A stretch of 64,000 nt of DNA, from positions 1-64,000 of the forward strand of contig CAMVOL010000008.1 in assembly GCA_947169105.1 (NCBI GenBank). Direction: 5' to 3'. Within the stretch, counting starts at the first letter, position 1; the number at the start of each line of letters is the position of its first letter. This DNA comes from an uncultured Bacteroidales bacterium. GTDB taxonomy: Bacteria; Bacteroidota; Bacteroidia; Bacteroidales; WCHB1-69. Shown here piece by piece: positions 47,985 through 56,930 of this stretch. A program made the translations under genes and the position numbers. The notes beneath the pieces are model-generated. The model was not told the origin of the DNA and did not search any database. It worked only from the letters and a program-made list of their open reading frames with translations.

Positions 47985-49781
47985 ATGAAAAAATTGTCAA
48001 AACTCGTAAGAAATAAGGATTTCCAGACCCTCCGTTCTTGGATCAAGGAGTCGTTGGGCCGCCAGACGCTGATACTGCTCAGCTTCTTTGTCGGTGTGTT
48101 CGGCGCCACGGTGGCCATCGTGGTCAAGAACCTGCTGCACTTCACCTCCACCGCACTTGCCACCGCTTTCCCGGAAGCCGAACTTAACTACCTTTACCTC
48201 GCCTTCCCGATGGTGGGTATCTTTCTCACTGTGCTGTATGTCAAGTATTTCGTCCGTGATAATATCAACCACGGGGTCAGCATTGTGCTGAACGCCATCA
48301 GCAACTACAACGGGAAGTTGCGGGCGCACAATATCTATAGTTCGATGGTGGCCAGCTCCATCACCGTCGGTTTCGGCGGCTCGGTGGGGTTGGAGGCCCC
48401 GATTGTGCTGACGGGTTCCGCCGTCGGTTCCAACCTCGCCCGTCTGTTCAACCTGTCGCGCAAGGACACCATCATCCTGTTGGCTTGCGGCTCGTCGGCG
48501 GCAATGGCGGCCATCTTCAAGGCACCGATTGCATCCATCGTTTTTGCTATCGAGGTGCTGATGCTCGACCTCACCGCCACGGCCATCGTGCCGCTGCTGA
48601 TTTCCGCAGCCACCGGAACTATCCTATCCCTGCTGTTCCTCGGTGAGGATGTGATGCTCACCAATGCACCGGTTACGCCGTTCAAACTCGCCAACGTGGG
48701 CATCTACATCATTTTGGGCGTGGTCGCTGGCCTCGTATCGGTCTATTTTCTCCGCACCTCCCGCTTCATTGAACGCATTTTCTCGAAACTTAAGAACCAG
48801 TATGTCAAGTTAATACTCGGCAGTTTGGCGCTCGGTGCCCTGATTCTCGTCTTCCCCGTGTTCTACGGCGAAGGGTACGAAAACATCCTGACTCTGATGA
48901 AGGGCGGGCGCGAGGTGATGTTTCGTAACTCACCGATTTACATGCTGATAAAGTCCCAGTATGCGGTATTCCTGTTAGCGATGGCAGGCATCGTATTCCT
49001 GAAGGTGGTGGCCACGGCCGTCACGAACGCGGCGGGCGGCGTCGGCGGCGTCTTCGCACCGTCGCTATTCGTGGGCGCCTTCCTCGGCTTCCTCGTGCCG
49101 GAGGTGCTCAACCATTACTTCGGGTTCAACCTGCCCATCACTAACTGCGTCTTGGCGGGTATGGCTGGCCTCCTCGCCGGCGTGATGCACGCACCCCTTA
49201 CGGGTATCTTTCTAATCGCTGAATTGACAAGCGGTTACGCTCTTTTGATTCCTCTAATGATAACTTCTTCCATCTCTTATCGAACGGCAAAAATCTTTGA
49301 AAAATACTCCGTCTATACCCGCAAATTGGCTGAAAGGGGCAAACTGAAGACTCACAATAAGGACAAGTACGCGGTACGCCATATCGACTTTATGAAGCTG
49401 CTCGACACCAATATCAGCACCGTGCCGCTCGATGCCACCCTGCGCGAATACGTGGAGGTGGTTTCCAAGAGCAAACGCAATATCTTTGTGGTTCTGGACC
49501 ATAACGAAAAATTCGCTGGTCTTCTCCTGATGGACGAGCACCGCGACATCATCTTCAAGCAGGAGTTGTACGATGTAATGAAGGTACGTGATTTGCTGTA
49601 TGTGCCTGATGTAGTGGTGTATAACGATGATACAGCGGAGGTGATGGTCGAAAAATTCCAGAAGACCCATAACTTCAACTTGCCCGTCGTGACGAAGGAG
49701 GGCGCGTATGTCGGTTTCCTCTCCCGTGCCAAGGTTCTGGATTCTTATAAGGATGTAATTGTAGAAGAATCAGACGATTAA
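47985..49781 (+). CDS. CLC family chloride channel/transporter with C-terminal CBS pair
   Basis: The 598-residue membrane protein has the CLC fold. INHGVSIVLNAI replaces the usual first selectivity motif. ITVGFGGSVGLEAPIVLTGS holds the gating Glu (G-L-E-A-P, usually G-R-E-G-P), followed by GSSAAMAAIFKAPIASIVFA. GGVGGVFAPSLFVGAFLG and AGMAGLLAGVMHAPLTGIFL complete the pore. The last 140 residues form two CBS domains (about 460-595) that often bind nucleotides. It could be a channel or a Cl-/H+ antiporter; the sequence does not settle this. It is followed by aroB after 5 bases. Confidence 0.92.
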   Translation: MKKLSKLVRNKDFQTLRSWIKESLGRQTLILLSFFVGVFGATVAIVVKNLLHFTSTALATAFPEAELNYLYLAFPMVGIFLTVLYVKYFVRDNINHGVSIVLNAISNYNGKLRAHNIYSSMVASSITVGFGGSVGLEAPIVLTGSAVGSNLARLFNLSRKDTIILLACGSSAAMAAIFKAPIASIVFAIEVLMLDLTATAIVPLLISAATGTILSLLFLGEDVMLTNAPVTPFKLANVGIYIILGVVAGLVSVYFLRTSRFIERIFSKLKNQYVKLILGSLALGALILVFPVFYGEGYENILTLMKGGREVMFRNSPIYMLIKSQYAVFLLAMAGIVFLKVVATAVTNAAGGVGGVFAPSLFVGAFLGFLVPEVLNHYFGFNLPITNCVLAGMAGLLAGVMHAPLTGIFLIAELTSGYALLIPLMITSSISYRTAKIFEKYSVYTRKLAERGKLKTHNKDKYAVRHIDFMKLLDTNISTVPLDATLREYVEVVSKSKRNIFVVLDHNEKFAGLLLMDEHRDIIFKQELYDVMKVRDLLYVPDVVVYNDDTAEVMVEKFQKTHNFNLPVVTKEGAYVGFLSRAKVLDSYKDVIVEESDD

Positions 49782-49786
49782 CCGCT

Positions 49787-50815
49787 ATGGATCCGCTGAT
49801 TTTGAAAACCGCCACTGCCGTTTCGCAGATCTCTTTTCTTTCTTCTTTTGCAGAAATGAAGAAGGAACTTTGCCGTTCCCTTCCCGAAAACTGCCGTGTC
49901 GTCGCCATTATTGACGAAAAAGTGGAGGCTCTTTACGGACATCTTTTTCCGTACGAAAAAATTACGGTGGCGGCTGATGAGCGGGCGAAGACGATGGCGA
50001 CGGTGGAGCGGATCACCCGACGGCTGATGGAGATGGGGGCGGGGCGTGACACGTTCCTGCTGGGCATTGGCGGCGGCATCACCACCGACATTTGCGGATT
50101 TGTCGCCTCCATTTACAAGCGTGGCGTCGGTTTCAGCTTCGTGCCGACCACCCTGTTGGCGATGGTGGACGCGGCCATCGGCGGGAAAAACGGTGTAAAT
50201 GTGGACGGCTACAAGAATATGTTGGGCACGATCAACCAGCCGCAGTTCGTCATTGTCAGCCCTGAATTCCTCTCATCTTTTTCAAAATCAGAGATTTGCA
50301 AATCGGTGCCGGAACTGCTGAAAACCCGACTCATTGGCGGAAAATCCATAGAAGAGGTAGCTGACTTTTTCGGGAATACGGATTTCCCGAAAGGTTTGGA
50401 AGAGGAACGATTGCTCGGATTCATCCGTGAGGCGGTGGAAGTCAAGTGCAGGGTGGTGGCTTCGGACGAACGGGAGAGCGGTTGCCGGCGCATTCTCAAC
50501 CTTGGACACACCTTCGGCCATGCGCTGGAACGGTGCAGTGGAAACCGGCTGTCGCACGGCGAGGCGGTCGGCATAGGGCTGGTGTTGGCGGCTAAAAACG
50601 GCGGGGCAGGAAGGATGGCGGAAACCATCGCTGCCGCCTTGAAACAGTTGGGACTTCCGTCGCAAATTTCCGAAAATCTGGAGATTACGGAACTGAACCG
50701 CGCCGTCTTGCAGGACAAAAAAAATTCCGGCACCCATCTCAACCTTGTGGTCATTGATGAGGCCGGAAAAATCTCGTTAAAGCAGAAATCAATTAAAGAT
50801 TTGATTTGGAGATAG
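49787..50815 (+). CDS. aroB: 3-dehydroquinate synthase
   Basis: AroB makes 3-dehydroquinate from DAHP in the shikimate pathway, using NAD and a metal. The 342 residues have LGIGGGITTDICGFVASIYK near 85, FVPTTLLAMVDAAIGGKNGV, the lysine in NMLGTINQPQFV, the metal-binding RRILNLGHTFGHALE and LSHGEAVGIGLVLA, and DKKNSGTHLNLVV at the C-terminal end. It follows the CLC gene by 5 bases in the same direction, so it is likely in one transcript. It converges with the LTXXQ gene. Confidence 0.95.
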   Translation: MDPLILKTATAVSQISFLSSFAEMKKELCRSLPENCRVVAIIDEKVEALYGHLFPYEKITVAADERAKTMATVERITRRLMEMGAGRDTFLLGIGGGITTDICGFVASIYKRGVGFSFVPTTLLAMVDAAIGGKNGVNVDGYKNMLGTINQPQFVIVSPEFLSSFSKSEICKSVPELLKTRLIGGKSIEEVADFFGNTDFPKGLEEERLLGFIREAVEVKCRVVASDERESGCRRILNLGHTFGHALERCSGNRLSHGEAVGIGLVLAAKNGGAGRMAETIAAALKQLGLPSQISENLEITELNRAVLQDKKNSGTHLNLVVIDEAGKISLKQKSIKDLIWR

Positions 50816-51406
50816 TTAGTGTTTTTGTTTGCTCTTTTCAATAGGAGTGGCCTGCATTTGCATCTCCATTTTCATCGGCTTTGCATCCATCCTGATCTGA
50901 TGTGGATGGTCCATCTTGGTTGCTGACTTGTGGAAATTCTTTTCCAACAAATAATATTGTGCAATTTGCTGCGGCGTAAGAATATTTTTTAAATTATTGA
51001 AGAATTTTTCTTCAGCTTTGAAAATCAGATTCTTGGTGGTGAAATTATTTTCGTAATATTTTAAAATGATGTCATCGGAAAGGGTGGAGAGGCTGTCAGC
51101 AGTCATTCTTTGGGGGATGTTGTTGCTTTTTCTGAACTCGCGTTGGGCTTTGTGTGCCGCCAGAATTTCCTTTTCATACTCGTTGTAGGCGTTCCAGAAG
51201 GCCTCTTTTTTACTGCTTTCAATTACGAAACTTTCTTGGATGAACTCTTTTTTCATTTTGAGCATCATAGGATTGACAGGCTTGGGTTCATCACAATTGC
51301 CCTGCGGGGCGGGTTGGTTGGGCATGGGTTTTCCCGGCTCCTGTGCGAAAGCAAAATTAAGGGCTACTGCACAGAGGAGCATCATAATTAAGACTGTTTT
51401 TTTCAT
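50816..51406 (-). CDS. Periplasmic LTXXQ (Spy/CpxP-like) protein
   Basis: A signal peptide (MKKTVLIMMLLCAVALNFAF, cut near AQEP) leads to a 196-residue helical, highly charged protein with a Pro-rich start. The motif ILTPQQIAQYYLLEKNF near residues 150-166 contains the LTxxQ signature of the Spy/CpxP family, which are periplasmic chaperones or stress sensors. The Met- and His-rich tail (MKMEMQMQ and neighbours) could bind metal; this is inference. It is convergent with aroB, directly abutting. Confidence 0.7.
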   Translation of the reverse strand: MKKTVLIMMLLCAVALNFAFAQEPGKPMPNQPAPQGNCDEPKPVNPMMLKMKKEFIQESFVIESSKKEAFWNAYNEYEKEILAAHKAQREFRKSNNIPQRMTADSLSTLSDDIILKYYENNFTTKNLIFKAEEKFFNNLKNILTPQQIAQYYLLEKNFHKSATKMDHPHQIRMDAKPMKMEMQMQATPIEKSKQKH

Positions 51407-51557
51407 AACAAATAATTTTTTGTGGTTTTTGTTTCAAGAAATGAACGGGGCTTTGACGCGAACCCTTCCCACAGGTTTAAAAAGAGATAAAAATTCATCG
51501 TAGAATTCCCCACTTGATGAACTTGATAAACTTGATAAACCTTCCGACTAAAAGTCG

Positions 51558-51565
51558 TACTTTTG
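51558..51565 (+). promoter_or_regulatory. Promoter -7 box of the M3 peptidase gene
   Basis: TACTTTTG, matching TAnnTTTG, lies 36 bases before the ATG at 51602. Confidence 0.7.
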
Positions 51566-51601
51566 CCGCCTTTCGTATGAAATCATACAATATTATATAA
51601 T

Positions 51602-53704
51602 ATGAAGAAATACACCTTTTTGACCCTTATCTTTCTTTTAACTGTCATTGTCATGAATGCACAAAAAATGGAAAAACCTGCCAACAACCCCCTTGTGGAG
51701 ACGTGGGACACCCCGTTCCAGACGCCGCCGTTTGAAAAAATCAAGACCGAGCACTACCTGCCCGCCTTCGGCTACGCCCTCGCTGTCGCAGAAGACGAAT
51801 TGTACCGCATCAAGGCTGTGAAGACAAAGCCCACCTTCGCAAACACCATCGAAGCTCTCGACCGCTCCGGCAAGCTGCTTGGCGATATCTCCGGCATCTT
51901 CTTCAACCTGCTGGAGGCCAACACTTCCCCCGAAATGCAGAAAATCGCACAGGAGATATCCCCCGCCCTTACCGACTTCAGCAACCGCATGCACCTCGAC
52001 CCCGCTTTGTTCGGCCGGGTGGAGGCCGTCTATAAGAACCCCGGCAACCTCACACCCGAACAGAAAATGCTCCTTGAAAAGACCTACAAGTCGTTCGTTC
52101 GCGCCGGTGCCAACCTCTCCGACGCCGACAAGGAAAAATACCGCGAGTATTCGATGCGCCTTTCCACCCTTTCCCTGAAGTTCGGGGAAAATGTACTCAA
52201 CGCCGTCAATGCCTATACCAAACTTGTGACGGACAAGTCGTTGCTGTCGGGTATTCCCGAATCGGCGCTGGCCGTCGCCCGCGAGAAGGCTAAGGCCAAA
52301 GGTCAGGACGGGTGGCTGTTCGACCTGTCGATGCCATCGTACCTCGCCGTGCTCACTTACGCCGACAACCGCGAGTTCCGCAAGGAACTGTACATGCACT
52401 ACAACACCCGCGCCTTCGGCGGTGAATTCGACAACCAAGCCGTCATCAAGGAGATACTGACCCTGCGTGACTCCATCGCCAAGTTACTCGGGTACAACAC
52501 ATACGCCGACTATGTTCTGGAGGAGCGGATGGCCGAAAACACAAAGAACGTCTATGATCTTGAGAACCAACTGCTGAAACACGCTCTGCCGGTGGCCAAG
52601 AAGGAGATGAAGGATTTGCAGGCCTTCGCCGCCACCCAAGGATTCAACGAGCCCATACAACGTTGGGACTTCGCCTACTATTCTGAAAAGTACAAAACCT
52701 CGCTGTTCAACGTGAACGACGAGATGCTCAAACCCTACTTCAAGCTCGAAAACGTCATTGACGGCGTGTTCGGCCTCGCCACCGACCTCTTCAGACTCAC
52801 TTTCGTGCCGAACGACAAGATCCAAGTCTATCACCCTGACGTGAAGGTGTATGAGGTTTACCGCGGCAAGCAGTTCATGGCGGTGCTCTACCTCGACTTC
52901 CACCCGCGCGACAGCAAGAGGGGAGGGGCGTGGATGACCGCCTTCCGCGAGCAGTCGAAAGACAAGGACGGTAACGACATCCGTCCGTTAGTGTCGTTAG
53001 TGATGAACTTCACGCCCAGCACCGCCGATGCGCCGTCGCTGCTCACCTTCGACGAGGTGCGCACCTTCATGCACGAGTTCGGGCACTCCCTCCATGGGAT
53101 GCTCTCGGAGGTGACCTACAACAGCCTGTCGGGAACGAGCGTGCCCCGCGACTTCGTGGAGCTGCCGTCACAGCTGCTGGAGAACTGGTCGGTGGAGAGC
53201 GAGTACCTTAACAAGTTCGCCTTCCATTACCAGACCGGCGAGCCGATTCCTGCGGAATTGATTCAGAAGATCAAGGACTTCGACAACTTCCACGCGGCTT
53301 ACGCCTGCGTCCGTCAGGTGTCGTTCGGACTCTTGGATATGATGTGGCACACCACTGCTCCTGACAAGATCAAGGATATTGTCACTTGCGAGCGGAACGC
53401 CATCAAGAAGACGGAACTGATGCCCGTGGTGGAGGGCGCCTGCATGAGCACCTCCTTCTCGCACATCTTTGCGGGCGGTTATGCGGCCGGCTACTACGGC
53501 TACAAATGGGCGGAAGTGCTTGACGCAGATGCCTATTCATTGTTCCAAGAAAAGGGAATCTACAACAAGGATGTCGCTGATTCGTATGTGAAGAACATTT
53601 TGTCGAAAGGCGGTACGGAGAAGGCGATGGACTTGTATGTGAAGTTCCGTGGGCGCAAGCCGAAAATCGATGCTTTGCTCAAGCGGAGCGGGCTCGTGAA
53701 ATAG
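51602..53704 (+). CDS. dcp: Exported M3 family metallopeptidase (dipeptidyl carboxypeptidase type)
   Basis: The protein has 700 residues with an N-terminal signal peptide (MKKYTFLTLIFLLTVIVMNA) and the thimet/M3 architecture. The zinc motif HEFGH is at residues 491-495 in FMHEFGHSLHGMLSEV. PRDFVELPSQLLENW follows, with the conserved Glu ligand. TSFSHIFAGGYAAGYYGYKW is the substrate-side Gly/Tyr-rich loop. The sequence pattern is that of Dcp/oligopeptidase A. The signal peptide points to a periplasmic enzyme that trims peptides. Confidence 0.9.
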   Translation: MKKYTFLTLIFLLTVIVMNAQKMEKPANNPLVETWDTPFQTPPFEKIKTEHYLPAFGYALAVAEDELYRIKAVKTKPTFANTIEALDRSGKLLGDISGIFFNLLEANTSPEMQKIAQEISPALTDFSNRMHLDPALFGRVEAVYKNPGNLTPEQKMLLEKTYKSFVRAGANLSDADKEKYREYSMRLSTLSLKFGENVLNAVNAYTKLVTDKSLLSGIPESALAVAREKAKAKGQDGWLFDLSMPSYLAVLTYADNREFRKELYMHYNTRAFGGEFDNQAVIKEILTLRDSIAKLLGYNTYADYVLEERMAENTKNVYDLENQLLKHALPVAKKEMKDLQAFAATQGFNEPIQRWDFAYYSEKYKTSLFNVNDEMLKPYFKLENVIDGVFGLATDLFRLTFVPNDKIQVYHPDVKVYEVYRGKQFMAVLYLDFHPRDSKRGGAWMTAFREQSKDKDGNDIRPLVSLVMNFTPSTADAPSLLTFDEVRTFMHEFGHSLHGMLSEVTYNSLSGTSVPRDFVELPSQLLENWSVESEYLNKFAFHYQTGEPIPAELIQKIKDFDNFHAAYACVRQVSFGLLDMMWHTTAPDKIKDIVTCERNAIKKTELMPVVEGACMSTSFSHIFAGGYAAGYYGYKWAEVLDADAYSLFQEKGIYNKDVADSYVKNILSKGGTEKAMDLYVKFRGRKPKIDALLKRSGLVK

Positions 53705-53764
53705 GGCAGGGGAGCTGTTGAAAAAAATATTTTCCCCAACTTGGAATTGTGAATAAAAATTTTG

Positions 53765-53772
53765 TATTTTTG
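53765..53772 (+). promoter_or_regulatory. Promoter -7 box of rplM-rpsI
   Basis: TATTTTTG, matching TAnnTTTG. Initiation near 53778 would give a leader of about 100 nt before rplM. Confidence 0.65.
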
Positions 53773-53832
53773 CCGCCCAAAAATCCGATTATTATCTTGC
53801 TGTTAGAGAGGTAAAAAAAGAGTTTAAAAATC

Positions 53833-53858
53833 GAGGCGTATGGGTGAAGATACGCTTC
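53833..53858 (+). promoter_or_regulatory. Hairpin in the rplM leader
   Basis: GAGGCGTAT (53833-53841) pairs with ATACGCTTC (53850-53858) as a 9-bp stem with one G-U pair and an 8-nt loop. It lies 20 bases before the rplM ATG, in the leader. This is a good site for autoregulation by L13 (inference). Confidence 0.5.
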
Positions 53859-53878
53859 AAAAAAGAAAAAAATTAAAA

Positions 53879-54334
53879 ATGAACACATTAAGCTACAAGA
53901 CGATTTCGGCCAACGAAAAAATCGTGAAGAAGGAATGGGTGGTCATTGACGCAGAGAATGCCGTCGTGGGCCGTCTTTCCACCGTCATCGCCCGCATCCT
54001 GCGCGGCAAGACGAAAACTTACTATTCTCCTCATTTCGACTGTGGTGACAACGTCATCGTGATCAATGCCGAGAAGATCCGTTTCACCGGCAAGAAGATG
54101 ACTGACAAGGTTTACACGCACCACACCGGCTATCCGGGCGGACAGCGCTTCTGCACCCCGAAGGAGATGTTGAAGAAGCACCCCATCCGCATCATTGAGC
54201 ACGCGGTGAAGGGAATGCTCCCGAAGAACAAGCTCGGTGCGGAACTCTACCGTCACCTCTACGTGTACGAAGGACCTAACCATCCGCACGAAGGCCAGCA
54301 ACCCAAATTAATCAACATCAACGAAATCAAATAG
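53879..54334 (+). CDS. rplM: 50S ribosomal protein L13
   Basis: The 151-residue protein has WVVIDAENAVVGRLSTVIAR, the central GDNVIVINAEKIRFTGKK and YTHHTGYPGG, and RIIEHAVKGMLPKNKLG. The ATG at 53879 is preferred over one at 53840, which lies in the leader hairpin. It sits directly before rpsI, the common L13-S9 pair. A leader hairpin may control both. Confidence 0.97.
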   Translation: MNTLSYKTISANEKIVKKEWVVIDAENAVVGRLSTVIARILRGKTKTYYSPHFDCGDNVIVINAEKIRFTGKKMTDKVYTHHTGYPGGQRFCTPKEMLKKHPIRIIEHAVKGMLPKNKLGAELYRHLYVYEGPNHPHEGQQPKLININEIK

Positions 54335-54339
54335 GAGTT

Positions 54340-54726
54340 ATGGAAGTTACAAATACAATCGGAAGAAGAAAAACCGCAGTTGCCCGTATCTATATGCAGA
54401 AAGGCAGCGGTCAGATTACCATCAACAAGCGTGACTATAAGGATTACTTCCCGTTGGGAACCCTCCAGTATGTGGTCACCCAGCCCCTCCAGATCGCTGA
54501 AGTGGAAGGCCAGTACGACATCAAAGTCAACCTTGACGGCGGTGGCATGACCGGTCAGGCCGAGGCTCTCCGTCTCGCCATCTCCAGAGCCCTCGTCGAG
54601 CTCTATCCGGACCTCCGTCCCACACTGAAATCAAAAGGCCTCCTCAAACGTGACCCCCGTATGGTCGAGCGTAAGAAACCCGGTCAGCCGAAGGCCCGTA
54701 AGAGATTCCAGTTCAGTAAACGTTAG
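54340..54726 (+). CDS. rpsI: 30S ribosomal protein S9
   Basis: The 128-residue protein contains TIGRRKTAVARIYMQKGSGQ and the conserved C-terminus ending KPGQPKARKRFQFSKR, whose terminal Arg contacts P-site tRNA. It starts 5 bases after rplM, so both are in one operon. Confidence 0.98.
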   Translation: MEVTNTIGRRKTAVARIYMQKGSGQITINKRDYKDYFPLGTLQYVVTQPLQIAEVEGQYDIKVNLDGGGMTGQAEALRLAISRALVELYPDLRPTLKSKGLLKRDPRMVERKKPGQPKARKRFQFSKR

Positions 54727-54738
54727 TGTTTACAGCCT

Positions 54739-54826
54739 CATAGATTTATTGAATTTTCGAATCTTCAAATTTTTCGAATCTTCAAATTTTCAAATCTATG
54801 AATCTGTGAATCTTCAAATTTGAAAA
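54739..54826. repeat. A+T-rich TCTTCAAATTTTCGAA-type repeat between rpsI and rpsB
   Basis: The words ATTTTCGAATCTTCAAA, TTTTTCGAATCTTCAAA and GAATCTTCAAATTTG recur. CATAGATTT at 54739 is inverted at 54792-54800 (AAATCTATG). It is followed by a G+C-rich patch (54853-54883) just before rpsB. Confidence 0.6.
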
Positions 54827-54918
54827 ATAAAAACCAGTTTAGTATCGAAATTGCCGAGACCCCGCCCCGGCGAGCTACCCGGTGATTGATTTTAAGAACG
54901 TAAACAAATCAAAAAAAC

Positions 54919-55824
54919 ATGTCAAGAGTAACTTTTGAACAATTATTGGACGCCGGTTGCCACTTCGGGCACCTGAGAAGAAAATGGAACCCCCAGATGG
55001 CACAGTACATCTTCATGGAGAAGAACGGCATCCACATCATCGACCTCCACAAGACGGTTGAAAAAATTGACGAAGCCTGCGCAGCAGCCAAACAAATCGC
55101 GAAATCGGGCCGCAAGATCCTGTTCGTCGCCACCAAGAAACAGGCGAAGGACACCGTGGCCGAACTCGTGAAGGCCGTTGGTATGCCGTACGTGACCGAA
55201 CGTTGGCCCGGCGGTATGCTTACCAACTTCACCACCATCCGCAAGGCCGTCAAGAAAATGAGCGACATCGACCGCATGATGGCAAGCGAAGACTTCCTGA
55301 AGAGCATCTCCAAGAGAGAGAAACTCCAGATCGAACGTGAGCGCGCCAAACTGGAAAAGACCCTCGGTTCCATTTCCGACCTTTCCCGTCTGCCCGCCGC
55401 CGTCTTTATCGTCGATATCCTGAAGGAGCACATCGCAGTGGCCGAGGCACACCGCCTCAACATCCCCACCTTCGCCATCGTCGATACCAATTCCAACCCG
55501 AATCTCGTTGACTTCCCCATCCCCGCCAACGACGACGCCTCCAAATCTATCTCCGTCATCGTCAAAGCTATGTGCGATGCTATCGCCGAAGGTCTTGAAG
55601 AGAGAAAGATGGACAAGGACAACGCCCCCGAGGACGAAGCTGAGGAGAGCGCTGAGTACAGCAATGTCAGCGACGACGAAGAAGAGGAAGCCGGCAACGG
55701 CCGCACCAAGGAAGGTGTCCGCAAAGTGAAGGATGTCACCGGAGAAGAGGGTGAAGAGGGTCGCCGCAAACGCCCCACCATCAAGAGAGGCCCCGCCAAA
55801 TCCGCTGACACCAAGAAAAATTAA
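54919..55824 (+). CDS. rpsB: 30S ribosomal protein S2 with acidic C-terminal extension
   Basis: S2 core motifs are FEQLLDAGCHFGHLRRKWNP, FMEKNGIHIIDLHKT, FVATKKQAKDTVAE and MPYVTERWPGGMLTN, then PAAVFIVDILKEHIAVAEA and IPTFAIVDTNSNP. The 301-residue length exceeds the usual 240-260 by a charged tail (DKDNAPEDEAEESAEYSNVS, then basic RRKRPTIKRG). I recall such tails in Bacteroidota. tsf follows after 27 bases, the common rpsB-tsf order. Confidence 0.97.
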   Translation: MSRVTFEQLLDAGCHFGHLRRKWNPQMAQYIFMEKNGIHIIDLHKTVEKIDEACAAAKQIAKSGRKILFVATKKQAKDTVAELVKAVGMPYVTERWPGGMLTNFTTIRKAVKKMSDIDRMMASEDFLKSISKREKLQIERERAKLEKTLGSISDLSRLPAAVFIVDILKEHIAVAEAHRLNIPTFAIVDTNSNPNLVDFPIPANDDASKSISVIVKAMCDAIAEGLEERKMDKDNAPEDEAEESAEYSNVSDDEEEEAGNGRTKEGVRKVKDVTGEEGEEGRRKRPTIKRGPAKSADTKKN

Positions 55825-55851
55825 TGTCTAACCCCTTGAAAATCTAAGAAA

Positions 55852-56856
55852 ATGGAAGTTAAAATAACTGCAGCTCAGGTTAATGAACTGAGAAAAGCTA
55901 CCGGCATCGGTATGATGGATTGCAAGAACGCTCTGGTGGAAGCCGGTGGCGATTTCGACAAAGCCATTGACATCCTCCGCAAGAAGGGTCAGAAAGTGGC
56001 CGCCAAACGCGCCGACCGCACCGCCGACCAAGGCCGCGTCATCGCAAAGGTGAATGCCGACCACACCAAGGGCTACATCCTCGTGCTCAGCTGCGAAACC
56101 GACTTCGTCGGCAAGAACGCCGAATTCGTCGCCCTCAGCGAAAAGTTGATTGACACCGCAATGGCACAGAACGTTTCCACCCGCGACGAACTCCTCGCCC
56201 TCACCATCGACGGCAGAACCGTTGCCGACCTCATCCTCGACATGACCGGCAAGACCGGTGAAAAAGTGGAACTTCCCGCTTACAATGTCATCGAGGCCGC
56301 ACACGTCACCGCTTACAACCACCTTGGCAACCGCCTCGGCTGCATCGCCGGTTTCAACCTTGCCAACTGCGAGGAAACCGCTCACGAAGTGGCTCTCCAG
56401 ATCGCTTCGATGAACCCGATGGCCCTCAGCGCTGACAGCATTCCCGAAGAGACGAAAGCTCACGAGCTCTCCGTCATCATCGAGAAGACCAAGGCCGACG
56501 AAATCGCCAAGTTCGTGGAGAACGCCATCCGCAAGGCTGGTATCAACCCCGCCCACGTTGACTCCGAAGATCACATTGAGAGCAATATGACCAAGGGCTG
56601 GATCACTCCCGAGCAGGCACAGCAGGCCCGCGAAATCAAGGCCGCTGCCACCGCCGAAGCTACTGCCAACCTCGACAAACAGGCCAAGAAGATCGAAATG
56701 ATTTCCCAGGGCCGTTTGCAGAAGTACTACAAGGAGAACACCCTGCTCGCCCAGGAATACTACGGCGACAGCAAGATGACCGTTGATGAACTGATGAAGA
56801 AAGCCAACAAGGACCTCACTTGCACCGGCTACTTCCGCCTCCAACTCGGCGCCTAA
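55852..56856 (+). CDS. tsf: Elongation factor Ts
   Basis: EF-Ts recharges EF-Tu with GTP. The 334-residue protein has the N-terminal UBA-like LRKATGIGMMDCKNALVEAG, the EF-Tu contact motif CETDFVGKNAEFV, and IASMNPMALSADSIPEE. It follows rpsB and is closed by a strong terminator at 56878. Confidence 0.97.
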   Translation: MEVKITAAQVNELRKATGIGMMDCKNALVEAGGDFDKAIDILRKKGQKVAAKRADRTADQGRVIAKVNADHTKGYILVLSCETDFVGKNAEFVALSEKLIDTAMAQNVSTRDELLALTIDGRTVADLILDMTGKTGEKVELPAYNVIEAAHVTAYNHLGNRLGCIAGFNLANCEETAHEVALQIASMNPMALSADSIPEETKAHELSVIIEKTKADEIAKFVENAIRKAGINPAHVDSEDHIESNMTKGWITPEQAQQAREIKAAATAEATANLDKQAKKIEMISQGRLQKYYKENTLLAQEYYGDSKMTVDELMKKANKDLTCTGYFRLQLGA

Positions 56857-56877
56857 TCGGTTGTCACAGTCTGATTC

Positions 56878-56909
56878 AAAAAAAGCGGCGATTTATCGCC
56901 GCTTTTTTT
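56878..56909 (+). terminator. Bidirectional terminator after tsf
   Basis: GCGGCGA (56885-56891) and TCGCCGC (56896-56902) form a stem around TTTA, flanked by seven A and seven T. It can therefore terminate transcripts from either side. Confidence 0.9.
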
Positions 56910-56930
56910 ATTCCTTATATTTTGCCCCAA

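Noticed and set aside
53840..53878. Upstream ATG for rplM at 53840
   Set aside because: It lies in the leader hairpin and would add 13 residues not typical of L13.
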